Assembly (NCBI GenBank): GCA_021713295.1
Contig: JAKJJU010000002.1
Span: 62,001-126,000, forward strand
Direction of reading: 5' to 3'
DNA from: Thiotrichales bacterium 19S3-11
GTDB lineage: Bacteria > Pseudomonadota > Gammaproteobacteria > Francisellales > Francisellaceae
DNA: 64,000 nt
The notes under the pieces are model-generated. The model was not told the DNA's origin. It did not search any database and was given only the letters and a program-made list of their open reading frames with translations. Below are positions 28,169 through 37,269 of the stretch, in pieces (the first letter of the stretch is position 1; each line of letters opens with the position of its first letter). The position numbers and the translations under genes are program-made.

Positions 28169-29149
28169 GTGACTAAGAAAAAACTTACAAACCAACAAAA
28201 ACGCCGTATCAAACAAAATATACACCAACAACTACTGGATAGTCATGATTTATCTCAATCTAAAGGGCGCGTTATTTCGCACTTTAGTGAAACAATTGAC
28301 GTAGAAAGTATTTCTGGCGAAATTATTCGTTGTTTTCAAAAACGCAACCTCCCGCGTATTGTTACAGGTGACTATGTACGCTTTAGCTATGATACATCTA
28401 AATCAACTGAAGGCCTTATCCATGCAGTTTGCCAACGCCAAAATTTACTTGAGCGCCCACAAACTCATGGAAAAAATAAGGTAGTTGCTGCAAATATTGA
28501 CCAAGTCTGTATTGTTATTGCAACCGAACCAGAACCAATCGGTCACTATATTGACCGCTATTTAATTGCCACTTATAATCAAGAACTGTTACCCATTATT
28601 ATTCTCAATAAAATTGACCTTGGCATTAGTGATGCCATTAACTATCTAATTAAGCGTTATAAGCTTTTGGGCTATAAAATAGTTTCAACTTCTGCTGTCG
28701 ATGAAACTCAGTTACCGCTACTTGAAGATATACTTAAAGATAAAACGTCAATATTTGTTGGCCAATCAGGCGTTGGTAAGTCTGCTTTATTAAATAAACT
28801 TTTTGATAAAAACATAACCAAAACTGGTGATATCTCACAAGCAAATAAGCGAGGAAAACATACAACAACTTCTGCACGATTATATCATTTGCCCAAAGGT
28901 GGTGATTTGATAGACTCACCCGGAATTCGCCAATTTGGAATCTGGCATTTATCTGAAAGTACTATTTTAAATGGCTTTAGCGAATTTCGTCCATTTATTG
29001 GTTTATGCAAGTTTAGAAACTGTAATCATCAAGCAACAACACCTGGTTGTGCTTTGATTCAAGCAGTTGATGAAGGTAAAATTGATCAGCAACGATTAAC
29101 GAATTATCATCGCTTAATTGCTGAACTCCATGAAAATCAAAAAACATAA
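28169..29149 (+). CDS. rsgA: RsgA, ribosome small-subunit GTPase
   Basis: Circularly permuted GTPase that helps mature the 30S subunit. 326 residues: OB-fold (~40-110), G4 LNKID, G1 GQSGVGKSALLN, G3 DSPGIRQFG, and the zinc-finger region with CKFRNCNHQATTPGC. The GTG at 28169 is kept because the N terminus (MTKKKLTNQQKRRI) aligns with E. coli RsgA (MSKNKLSKGQQRRV). No Shine-Dalgarno is seen. Start of the housekeeping block after the Dot/Icm cluster. Confidence 0.95.
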   Translation: MTKKKLTNQQKRRIKQNIHQQLLDSHDLSQSKGRVISHFSETIDVESISGEIIRCFQKRNLPRIVTGDYVRFSYDTSKSTEGLIHAVCQRQNLLERPQTHGKNKVVAANIDQVCIVIATEPEPIGHYIDRYLIATYNQELLPIIILNKIDLGISDAINYLIKRYKLLGYKIVSTSAVDETQLPLLEDILKDKTSIFVGQSGVGKSALLNKLFDKNITKTGDISQANKRGKHTTTSARLYHLPKGGDLIDSPGIRQFGIWHLSESTILNGFSEFRPFIGLCKFRNCNHQATTPGCALIQAVDEGKIDQQRLTNYHRLIAELHENQKT

Positions 29150-29180
29150 TTTTTAATTAAGCTTTAAAGACGCTAGCAAC

Positions 29181-29945
29181 TTAGGATGATCTTTGACGAT
29201 TTGCTTTCATTTGCTGTGTATATTCTAATACTAAGCGCCTACTTTCTAACTGACGCCCTTGCAATAAATGGTTTATATATAACTTATGAATTATTTTCAA
29301 CAGTTTGAGTATGTATTTATCTTCTAATTGTTGTATTTTCTCCAAATCAGAGAGTGATCTTAGCGTACTACCTAGCAATATCAACTGGTGACTACTTTCC
29401 TGTGAGACATTAACTTTTTGCGGTAACATCATCAATTGTAATTGGTAAAAATCATAATCATTAATCTTATTACCTTGATCATCTGTATCATAAACCGATT
29501 GATAACCTAAGACACCTAACAACTTAGATTCAAATACTCTTAAACTTACATCATATTCACTCGCATTAGCTATGTCTGTTAAGGATTTTTGATACGCTTG
29601 AAATAAGCCATCATCCGTGATCGCATTTGGGTATAAATAATAAATTAATTCATTAATATAGTAGCAACACATTTGTTTGAGATAGCTTAACCGGCAATCA
29701 GTATTAATTTGATAAACTTCAGATTTATAAATGTTATATAAACCATCCTCATTTCTTGGTTTTTTCATTTGCAACGCTAATAAAAAACCCGACTCAAATA
29801 AAGAAAACTGTTTTTGGTTTTTACGATAATACCCTTTAACCAAGGCATTAATTTTACCGTAGCTTTGTGTAAATAAAGTAATTAATAAAGAACTCTCTCT
29901 ATATTTTTTTTTATATAAAACATAACCAATATCACTAACTAACAT
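29181..29945 (-). CDS. recO: RecO, recombination mediator
   Basis: 254 residues: N-terminal OB domain (DIGYVLYKKKYRESSLLITLFTQSYGKINALVKGYYRKNQ), a helical core (YYINELIYYLYP) and C-terminal LQGRQLESRRLVLEYTQQ. RecO loads RecA on SSB-coated gaps with RecR. It lacks an obvious zinc-finger Cys set, as in other gammaproteobacteria. The start overlaps the upstream IscU-like gene by 7 bp, so RecO is expressed from the iscS operon. Confidence 0.9.
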   Translation of the reverse strand: MLVSDIGYVLYKKKYRESSLLITLFTQSYGKINALVKGYYRKNQKQFSLFESGFLLALQMKKPRNEDGLYNIYKSEVYQINTDCRLSYLKQMCCYYINELIYYLYPNAITDDGLFQAYQKSLTDIANASEYDVSLRVFESKLLGVLGYQSVYDTDDQGNKINDYDFYQLQLMMLPQKVNVSQESSHQLILLGSTLRSLSDLEKIQQLEDKYILKLLKIIHKLYINHLLQGRQLESRRLVLEYTQQMKANRQRSS

Positions 29946-30307
29946 GACTTTTCTAGTTTTGCAATTAATGATAATAACGTACTAGCACAATGGCGCTTCG
30001 TTTGTGGTAAATTAAAAACTTGATTAATCTCACTGATACTAATAGTAATGATTTGATTTAAATATTTATGATTAATCACTTCACTCAACCAAACAACTAA
30101 TGCAATCATATAACCACAACCTAGTACTTGATAGCGGCTATCAATCACTTGGTTTTTTTGATTGAGCTTTAATTGAAAAACAACATACTCCCCTGCTGAA
30201 TAACTGCCCACTGTCGCGGTAATGATATTGGTTTCATCCTCAGGCCACAGAGCCATTTTTTGAGGTATCTTATTGTAATATTCAATCACTTTTTCAGAAT
30301 ATAACAC
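29939..30307 (-). CDS. Degenerate IscU-like scaffold protein
   Basis: 122 residues that align end to end with IscU (MLYSEKVIEYYN, DSRYQVLGCGYMIA, LNLPQTKRHCAST-like C terminus). Cys64 and His106-Cys107 match the second and third cluster ligands. The first ligand Cys is Ala38 and the adjacent Asp is Glu40 (VGSYSAGE instead of VGAPACGD). The HscA-binding LPPVK is LPQTK. It therefore probably cannot hold a normal 2Fe-2S cluster. GTG start behind GGGAGG that lies in the end of iscS, 1 bp gap. It may be a diverged sulfur-acceptor or regulator of IscS; the call as IscU family is firm, the function is not. Confidence 0.8.
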   Translation of the reverse strand: MLYSEKVIEYYNKIPQKMALWPEDETNIITATVGSYSAGEYVVFQLKLNQKNQVIDSRYQVLGCGYMIALVVWLSEVINHKYLNQIITISISEINQVFNLPQTKRHCASTLLSLIAKLEKSC

Positions 30308-30308
30308 G

Positions 30309-31481
30309 CTATTTTTCCTCCCATAATGGAGATAAATGACGTAATTTACTCACCTCTTTAATAATTAAGTCACTAGCAAAATCAATGTCACTTTCAGTTG
30401 TATAGCGCCCAAACGAAAAGCGAAGGCTGCTATGAGCATCTTGTGCTGATATACCTAATGTTTGAAGGACATAAGATGGTTCAACAGTCGCTGAATTGCA
30501 GGCAGAACCGGCAGATACCGCCAATTGGTTTAATGCCATCATAAGCGCTTCACCATCAACGCCCTTAAAACAAAGGTTCATAATGCCATTAACTGTATTA
30601 CCACCATTAATAGACACACCATCTAATGATAAAACCTTATCTAAAAATCGCTTACGCAATTGCTTCATTTTTCTAGCATCTTCTTTTAAATTCTCTTTTA
30701 CCAATCTAGCAGCTTCAGCCATACCAACAATTTGGTGAGTTGGTAATGTCCCTGATCGAAAGCCCCTCTCATGCCCCCCACCATGAATTAGTGGTTCAAG
30801 CAAGATTTTAGGCTTTCTTCTTATATATAAAATACCAATCCCTTTCGGACCATATAATTTATGAGATGACAGTGACAATAAATCAATATTTTGTTTATGT
30901 ACATCAATTGCTATGCGTGCGCCTGCTTGAGCAGCATCAACATGAAAAAGAATTTTTTTACTTCTTAGATAAATACCAATGGCTTCAACCGGATTAATAC
31001 TACCCAACTCATTGTTTACATACATAAGCGATACGAGTATTGTCCGATCTGTTATCGCTTCAATGACCTGCTCTAAACGAATACAACCATTGTGATCAGG
31101 CTCAAGATAAGTTACTTTGAAGCCTTTTTCTTCTAAATAACGACAAGGATCTAAAACTGCTTTGTGTTCAATTTTAGACGTAATGATATGATCTTTAGTT
31201 TTATCTTTATTTCTAAGTACTGAAGCAACACCCTTAATCGCTAGATTATTTGACTCAGTTGCTCCAGAAGTCCAAATAACTTCACGTGGGTCAGCACCAA
31301 TTAAATCAGCCATTTGCTCTCGTGCTACATCAACTTTGTCTTTTGCTTGCCAGCCATAATAATGGGTATTTGAAGCAGGATTACCAAAACAACCATCTAA
31401 GGTTAAACACTGTGACATCTTATTTGCAACTTCAGGTGCTACAGGGGTTGTCGATGCATAGTCTAAATATACAATTTTCAC
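30309..31481 (-). CDS. iscS: IscS-type cysteine desulfurase
   Basis: PLP enzyme that takes sulfur from cysteine for Fe-S clusters and thiolation. 390 residues with TSGATESNNLAIKG, HVDAAQAGAR, PLP-lysine motif SLSSHKLYGPKGIGILY and the catalytic loop SAGSACNSATVEPSYVL. The protein ends at LSPLWEEK. E. coli IscS continues about 15 residues with the tail that helps bind IscU, so the tail is missing. GTG start. First gene of an operon with the IscU-like gene and recO; no iscR, iscA, hscBA or fdx are here. Confidence 0.9.
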   Translation of the reverse strand: MKIVYLDYASTTPVAPEVANKMSQCLTLDGCFGNPASNTHYYGWQAKDKVDVAREQMADLIGADPREVIWTSGATESNNLAIKGVASVLRNKDKTKDHIITSKIEHKAVLDPCRYLEEKGFKVTYLEPDHNGCIRLEQVIEAITDRTILVSLMYVNNELGSINPVEAIGIYLRSKKILFHVDAAQAGARIAIDVHKQNIDLLSLSSHKLYGPKGIGILYIRRKPKILLEPLIHGGGHERGFRSGTLPTHQIVGMAEAARLVKENLKEDARKMKQLRKRFLDKVLSLDGVSINGGNTVNGIMNLCFKGVDGEALMMALNQLAVSAGSACNSATVEPSYVLQTLGISAQDAHSSLRFSFGRYTTESDIDFASDLIIKEVSKLRHLSPLWEEK

Positions 31482-31603
31482 AACTTAAACTCTTATTATT
31501 TGCTTTATCTTAAGTATCTATTTAAGCATACAGTTTACCATAAATCGCCCTGCCAATGGCATGATTTGATTTAAAATTATTATACTATTAATTAATTTAA
31601 TCT

Positions 31604-31612
31604 TGATATAAT
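31604..31612 (+). promoter_or_regulatory. Extended -10 promoter of the chitinase gene
   Basis: TGATATAAT (hexamer at 31607-31612), an exact extended -10, about 60 bp before the start codon. No good -35, as is common for this class. Confidence 0.5.
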
Positions 31613-31671
31613 CACCGGTATTATCTACCTTTAGTAAAGTTGGGTGATTAACAGTAGAATAAGGATGTGGG

Positions 31672-32709
31672 ATGAACACTATAAAATCAGCTTGTATTTT
31701 AACAACGTTAAGCTTATCGCTAACAAGCCAACTTACTTATGCAGTACATGCAAATGATATTCCTTGCGGCGCTAAAGATTTAATGAGTTATATCGCGACT
31801 GAAAATGGTTATCAGTCTGCTGAAATCATGTTTAAAGAAGCACTATTTGCCAATGCTGATGGCGCATGTACAAACCAAAAAACACAATTAGGTGTTGACT
31901 GTAGCCAACGCGTTTATACCTATGATGGTTTTATTTCAGCTGCTAAATATTTTCCCAACTTTGCCTGCACTGGATCACTTGAAGATCGCATTCGTGATTT
32001 ATCAGGCTTCTTTGCTAATGTTGCACAGGAAACATATGGCGGTGATGGTAAGCATTATGACCAAAATGGCGGACTGTATTGGCGCATCGAAAATGGTGGT
32101 CAACCTCAAGCACAATATGATCCAAACCCTAGTGTATTTTTTGCAGATAATATATTTACACCAACTGAGTTTTGTATGCACTCCGGAGAAGGAACATACA
32201 GCACTGGCGTATACACCTTTGATACATCAATTGAGCCACTAAGATATAATACCGTCTGGCAATCAAGCTGCCCTAGTCAGCTAAACACACCGATGGTAGA
32301 AGCATTAGGCAGTGGTCGCTGGGTTGGTCATGGCGCGATTCAGTTAACTGGAGACTCAATTTTTTATGGCACAGCTGAATATAATACCATAACTGATAAA
32401 AACTTATCCGTTAAAGACTTTGCAAATGGTTTATTAAATAATGATGAAATAACATGGTTTTCAGCACTTTACTACTGGAATGAACCCAAAGCAAATCAAG
32501 TGATGCAAAATCCACCTGAGTATTACATGATCAGTTCAAATGACAACTGGGGTTTTGGTAACTCAATTTACTATGTTAATGGTGGTTGCAATAATGCCGA
32601 ACAACGTTTAGCTTTCTTTGAATACTTCAATGATGTATTAACCAAAAACATTCCCAATGCAAAAGATACTGAAACTCAAGCACAAAAAACTTGTAAGTCA
32701 CCTAGCTAA
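31672..32709 (+). CDS. Secreted family 19 chitinase-like glycoside hydrolase
   Basis: 345 residues with a signal peptide (to about residue 27). GH19 core motifs: FFANVAQETYGGDG with the likely catalytic Glu120, GLYWRIENG, then WVGHGAIQLTGDSIFY in place of the family's G-R-G-P-I-Q-L-T-G-x-x-N-Y, and ITWFSALYYWNEP and NGGCNNAEQRLAFFEYF near the end. Several Cys suggest disulfides, and dsbD follows directly. The family cleaves chitin or peptidoglycan-like glycans by inversion. GH19 enzymes are uncommon in small intracellular genomes, so acquisition is possible. AAGGA upstream of the ATG. Confidence 0.85.
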   Translation: MNTIKSACILTTLSLSLTSQLTYAVHANDIPCGAKDLMSYIATENGYQSAEIMFKEALFANADGACTNQKTQLGVDCSQRVYTYDGFISAAKYFPNFACTGSLEDRIRDLSGFFANVAQETYGGDGKHYDQNGGLYWRIENGGQPQAQYDPNPSVFFADNIFTPTEFCMHSGEGTYSTGVYTFDTSIEPLRYNTVWQSSCPSQLNTPMVEALGSGRWVGHGAIQLTGDSIFYGTAEYNTITDKNLSVKDFANGLLNNDEITWFSALYYWNEPKANQVMQNPPEYYMISSNDNWGFGNSIYYVNGGCNNAEQRLAFFEYFNDVLTKNIPNAKDTETQAQKTCKSPS

Positions 32710-32784
32710 TTGCCATTAAAGTAGTTTACTAATTATCGTTTAACTTCTATTCTAAAAAGATTATTAATAAAAAAATACTCCAAC

Positions 32785-34623
32785 ATGAAATTTATAATCA
32801 AATCATTTATTACATTATTTTTCATTGCTTTTTTTTCAATTTTATCTAATGTTTATGCCCTTAATAACGCCTTATTTCCATTTACAACAACAACTAAGGC
32901 TTTCGTTAATACGATTGATGCTAATGCTAATTCAACTGAAGTTAATGTTAATGCATTTTTCCAAGGTAATGATGTTTTATTGATTTGGAATATCCCCAAA
33001 GGCGCTAAACTTTACCGAGATCGCATTAGAATTGAATTAGTTGATGCTAAAGGATTACACCTTGGCGTTGTACATTTTCCAAAAGCAAAAATTTGGCAAG
33101 ACCCCATATTGGGCCCACAAGCAGTCTATATAAACCAATTAAGCTTAAAAATACCGCTATATGCCAAAAATTCCCAAATACCTACTCGTGCAAAACTGCA
33201 AGTACTCTATCAAGCTTGCTTTGAAGAAAAATGCTTACCATTTCAACAACAGTTATTTACGATTCAAACGAAATCAGCTCACCCACTAACTGAACTGCCC
33301 AAAGAAGCAACAAATAGTGTTACATCCATAAAAGCGTTACCTAAAGAAACTACTCCATCTGCTAAAACAATGGAACATTATACGCTTACTTCTTTATTAT
33401 CGTTACTTGGGTTTGGCTTATTACTTAGCTTTACCCCTTGCGTACTTCCTATGTTGCCAATTATCTCAGGCGTTGTCTTAGGGCAAGGCGACACTAATAA
33501 GCTGAAAGGTTTTTTATTATCTGTCATTTATGTATTAGGGATGGCTCTGACCTACACCGTTTTAGGCATTGCAATTGCGCTTGTTGGGGCTAGTTTTCAA
33601 AGTTTATTCCAAATGCCAATTGTCTTAGTCATCACGTCATTATTATTTTTACTATTAGCTTTGTCTATGTTTGACTTATTTCATATTAGCTTACCTCAAA
33701 AAGCTCAGTCTTTTATTCACTCATTACAAGAAAAACCAAAATCAGGTAGCATGCTAAGTGCCTTTGTATTTGGTATTATTGCTTCATTAATTGTCTCACC
33801 TTGTACAAGTGCACCATTAATTAGCATTTTAAGCTTAATTGCACAGTCAGGTGATTGGATATTTGGTGGTTTATCACTATTTGTTTTAGCAATTGGCATG
33901 GGTATTCCACTAATCCTAATTGGCACAGGACTTGGCTATTTCGTTCCTAAGACAGGTGCCTGGATGAATGACTTAAAATACTTAATTGGTGTTTTTATGT
34001 TATTAATGGCGATTTGGCTATTAGGACGCGTTATACCAGGGCATATTACGCTGATTCTTTATGCCGTTATTCTTGTTGGTTACGCCGTTTTTCTTGGTGC
34101 ATTTGAAGCATCTGAGTACCGTTTTGATAAAATTAAACGTGCTTGTGGCCTTATTTTATTTATATACGGTGTGAGTTTATTTATTGGTGCAATGATGGGC
34201 AATACTAGCCTTTTTAAGCCATTGAGCTTTAATGAAATACAATCAAATCATCAAATAAAGCCTCAAGTAGCACAGTCAGAGATAATAACGATTACAACGA
34301 AAGAACAGCTACTTCAAGCATTGAAAAAATCAAAAGATGAAAACAAACAAGTTATTTTAGATTTTTATGCCCGCTGGTGCGCTGAATGCCAACTGGTTAG
34401 CCAACTATTACAATCAGAAAAGGCACAACAACTACTGATAAATAATAATACCGTTTTAATTAAAGTTGATGCTTCTAACTACTCAAATGAAATGAATCAA
34501 ATCTTAAAAGATTATCAAGTGATTGGCTTTCCAACCTTAATTCGATTAAATGTTGAGCAAAATGAAGCATCCCGACATAGCGGAGTGCTTTCTATAGCGC
34601 AGTTAAAGCAGCTTATTATCTGA
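32785..34623 (+). CDS. dsbD: DsbD, thiol:disulfide interchange protein
   Basis: Carries reducing power from cytoplasmic thioredoxin to the periplasm. 612 residues: signal peptide, N-terminal alpha domain with the Cys pair in YQACFEEKCLPF, an eight-helix beta domain with redox Cys in LLSFTPCVLPMLPIISGV and VSPCTSAPL, and a C-terminal thioredoxin domain with WCAEC (~530-534). Full length, all six catalytic Cys present. It ends 2 bp from the convergent gene on the other strand. Confidence 0.95.
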   Translation: MKFIIKSFITLFFIAFFSILSNVYALNNALFPFTTTTKAFVNTIDANANSTEVNVNAFFQGNDVLLIWNIPKGAKLYRDRIRIELVDAKGLHLGVVHFPKAKIWQDPILGPQAVYINQLSLKIPLYAKNSQIPTRAKLQVLYQACFEEKCLPFQQQLFTIQTKSAHPLTELPKEATNSVTSIKALPKETTPSAKTMEHYTLTSLLSLLGFGLLLSFTPCVLPMLPIISGVVLGQGDTNKLKGFLLSVIYVLGMALTYTVLGIAIALVGASFQSLFQMPIVLVITSLLFLLLALSMFDLFHISLPQKAQSFIHSLQEKPKSGSMLSAFVFGIIASLIVSPCTSAPLISILSLIAQSGDWIFGGLSLFVLAIGMGIPLILIGTGLGYFVPKTGAWMNDLKYLIGVFMLLMAIWLLGRVIPGHITLILYAVILVGYAVFLGAFEASEYRFDKIKRACGLILFIYGVSLFIGAMMGNTSLFKPLSFNEIQSNHQIKPQVAQSEIITITTKEQLLQALKKSKDENKQVILDFYARWCAECQLVSQLLQSEKAQQLLINNNTVLIKVDASNYSNEMNQILKDYQVIGFPTLIRLNVEQNEASRHSGVLSIAQLKQLII

Positions 34624-34625
34624 CT

Positions 34626-35843
34626 TTAAAAACCATTACCTAATTCACTTGATGAGTTAATTACTTTCTTCATATCCTGATCAGCACCAAGCAAAGGTAG
34701 ATCAGGACTACTGCGCTCACGACGCAAGTTTGTATTAATACCTATAAAGATATTTTTTGCATTTTGCTTAACAAAATATGGTCTCTTGTCATAGTCTTTT
34801 AATAATTTCTCATTATTAGTATCGATTAAAATTTTATGCAATAAACTGTCAATTACTTTGGTATTGAAAGAATCCGAACCAACAACAGTTCCAGCCACAC
34901 TCCAGTGCCCTTGTTCACCTAAAGCTGAAAAAGCCTTACCTACTTCACCATTTAACAGAAACTGTTTCATATTTTTATAGCCCTGATCTCTATCTGTAAG
35001 ACTACTTAAGGGATTATAATAACCAGTAGACCAACCAACATTACCTACAAAAGATGTATCTAATGCCTCACCAAAGAACTGTTTAAATTTCTCTGGCTGA
35101 CTCAGCCTATACTCATTAATAATGCGTACACAATTTGATACACTTAATTCTGACATGTTTATCCTCCCTGATTGATTAGCCTGATTTATAGGCTCATGAC
35201 TGAAATTAACTAGCTCTAATGAGTCTTCTTTTGTGCTAGTGCTTACGGCTGTTTTTTTTTGAAATGGCATACTATCGTCTTGTTGTATTAGCGATGTTAT
35301 ATCATCTAAACTTTTTGTTTTTTTTATGCCCTTTTCTTGCCCATCGCGTTCTAAAAAAAGCTTTCTAGATTCATCTTTTCGCTGACTTAAAGGCACATTA
35401 ATACTGGATTTTGGTTGCTTTATCTCTATTAATTCATCTTCTTTTGAGCTTTTTTTTGTCACAAAAATTATAGTAGCAGGCTCAGGTTCAATACCATAAA
35501 ATGCATAATTATTAACGGCTCTAAATCCTGATTTTAAGCTATCATCACTACGATAAGCCACCTTTGCTCCTAGATAGGCGGTATAGGATACATCTGCTAG
35601 ATTAGTTCCCGCTCCATAAGTTAGTCCGACGAATACCCCAACCATAGCTCCAACTGGTACGGTTACAATTCCCGCAGGGCCCAATAAAAATCCAGTCGAA
35701 CCATAAACTGAGCCCTTATAAGCGCCTTTTATGCCACTGGTTAAGGTCTTAATCATTGCCCAAGGTGTTGAAGCAACAGCGCCATAAACCGAAGCACTAA
35801 CAACTGCGGTTGTTTTTGAAACTTTATCAGCAATTTCAGGCAT
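34626..35843 (-). CDS. Orphan protein with Gly-rich hydrophobic N terminus and one SFNTK-type module
   Basis: 405 residues, no known family recognised. Residues ~15-95 are Gly/Ala/Val-rich and hydrophobic, with two possible membrane-insertion hairpins (YGSTGFLLGPAGIVTVPVG, AMVGVFVGLTYGAG). Residues ~115-225 are polar linker. About 230-345 is a module shared with the gene directly upstream: SNCVRIINEYR, FKQFFGEALDTSF, LLNGEVGKAFSALGEQGHWS, SDSFNTKVIDSLLHKIL. ATG start with AAAGGA. It lies 16 bp after its paralogue and is probably co-transcribed. A membrane-inserting N terminus plus a helical module fits a Dot/Icm effector, but this is inference. Confidence 0.7.
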   Translation of the reverse strand: MPEIADKVSKTTAVVSASVYGAVASTPWAMIKTLTSGIKGAYKGSVYGSTGFLLGPAGIVTVPVGAMVGVFVGLTYGAGTNLADVSYTAYLGAKVAYRSDDSLKSGFRAVNNYAFYGIEPEPATIIFVTKKSSKEDELIEIKQPKSSINVPLSQRKDESRKLFLERDGQEKGIKKTKSLDDITSLIQQDDSMPFQKKTAVSTSTKEDSLELVNFSHEPINQANQSGRINMSELSVSNCVRIINEYRLSQPEKFKQFFGEALDTSFVGNVGWSTGYYNPLSSLTDRDQGYKNMKQFLLNGEVGKAFSALGEQGHWSVAGTVVGSDSFNTKVIDSLLHKILIDTNNEKLLKDYDKRPYFVKQNAKNIFIGINTNLRRERSSPDLPLLGADQDMKKVINSSSELGNGF

Positions 35844-35859
35844 AGTACTATTCCTTTAT

Positions 35860-37101
35860 TTAATAACCATTAGTGTAATGTGAATCACTCTGTCTTTGAT
35901 GCTGTCCAAGCATCATTGCATACATTGTTGCTGGATCAACGGTTACTGGATCTCTTTTGGCCGGCTGAGTTGAATACTGCTTTTCAGGTGGTGATTGATA
36001 GTCATGAAAATAGTGTGGGGGTGCTTGATAGCTTGATTGTTGCTGGCCTTCTACTGAAGAACTAGTAAATTCTGGTGCTTGTTGTTTATAGGTGTTAAAC
36101 CCTATTTGCATATAGTCGATAAATATTTTTTTTGATATGCCAAATAAATCGCGTTTATTATCTGGTAATCTATTGATTTCTCGATATAAAGAATAATCTT
36201 TTAATAGCTTTAACTCAGGCAGCTTTTCAGATAAGTATTCAATTAAATAAGCAATAAACATTGTATTAAATGAATTGTACATTGAACTCGGGCGACTATT
36301 CCACTCACCTTCATCAGCAAGCCATCTAAATGCAGTTTCTGCGCTGATTTCATTATTTCTTAAACAAGTGATCGTATAACTAGTATTCGCAATACGATCT
36401 GCATAGTTATATGTTTTTCTTATGCCAAGCCCTTCAAATTCAGCATATGCTCTATCTGCGGCCGCTAAAACTGCGCCTTTAAATAATTCTGAATACTCCG
36501 TGCTACTTAAAGCAACTAATAAATTAGCACATTCAGACGAATTTAAAGCAACGTTTTCTGGTACTTGATACTTAGGGAGTAAAACATGTTCATCAATAAT
36601 AAGCTGGTAGACTTTTTTTGACTCTCGATCAATGCCTTTAGGGTCATCTGCCCATACATCATTTCTTGTCTTAATATTATCGCAATGCTCAATACAATAA
36701 AGCATAAAATAGCGCATTGCTTTTGTATTAAATGACGGCGTATAAATAACTCCTCCTTCACTCCAATGACCTTCTTGACCAATCTTCCAAAGCCCCATCA
36801 TAGGTGAAATTTTTCCACTTTTCACATCGTCTTTAATATTCGATGCATTGCTTAAGCGACTGGTATGTGTATCTGTTGTCACTAGGCCTTGAATTGGCTC
36901 ATATTTTGAAATCGCTTTAAAACCTGAAACAACCCAACCACCAATTAAACTTGTTGATTGTGCGGCTGTATCTGTAATACCTTTTGCCTGATCATGATCT
37001 TTATAGGCTTCCTCAATTGCATAGATCACCGCTTTTTTAAATATTTCCTGATCTCTAATGACTTCCCTAATTGCTGCTTTTGCAAACGCCGTATCAAACA
37101 T
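35860..37101 (-). CDS. Orphan protein with two tandem SFNTK-type modules
   Basis: 413 residues, soluble, no signal. Two copies of the module of the adjacent gene. Copy 1 (~5-140) has IFKKAVIYAIEEAY, VKSGKISPMMGLWKIGQEGHWSEGG and PSFNTKAMRYFMLYCIEH. Copy 2 (~185-310) has YSELFKGAVLAAADRAY, LRNNEISAETAFRWLADEGEWNS and YNSFNTMFIAYLIEYL. The tail (~350-413) is Pro/Gln/Tyr-rich and disordered. ATG at 37099-37101 after GGAGGAG (the frame extends to 37125 but without a ribosome site). Function unknown; candidate effector. Confidence 0.72.
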   Translation of the reverse strand: MFDTAFAKAAIREVIRDQEIFKKAVIYAIEEAYKDHDQAKGITDTAAQSTSLIGGWVVSGFKAISKYEPIQGLVTTDTHTSRLSNASNIKDDVKSGKISPMMGLWKIGQEGHWSEGGVIYTPSFNTKAMRYFMLYCIEHCDNIKTRNDVWADDPKGIDRESKKVYQLIIDEHVLLPKYQVPENVALNSSECANLLVALSSTEYSELFKGAVLAAADRAYAEFEGLGIRKTYNYADRIANTSYTITCLRNNEISAETAFRWLADEGEWNSRPSSMYNSFNTMFIAYLIEYLSEKLPELKLLKDYSLYREINRLPDNKRDLFGISKKIFIDYMQIGFNTYKQQAPEFTSSSVEGQQQSSYQAPPHYFHDYQSPPEKQYSTQPAKRDPVTVDPATMYAMMLGQHQRQSDSHYTNGY

Positions 37102-37269
37102 AAGATAGCTCCTCCATAAGATCAATCTTTAGGTTTGATTGTATAATATTCAAATTTGTTTCGATGCTAGTTAACGCTCAAAAAAAATTGAATTAGAAAC
37201 AATAAATTGATTATTTTATTTTAACTACATGATTTATAAAGATTTATTTTGAAATCAAATTTGTCCTAA

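Noticed and set aside
31286-31513. Plus-strand ORFs inside iscS, feoB, uvrA, tsf and clpB
   Set aside because: They are antisense shadows of conserved genes with no ribosome sites or recognisable products.
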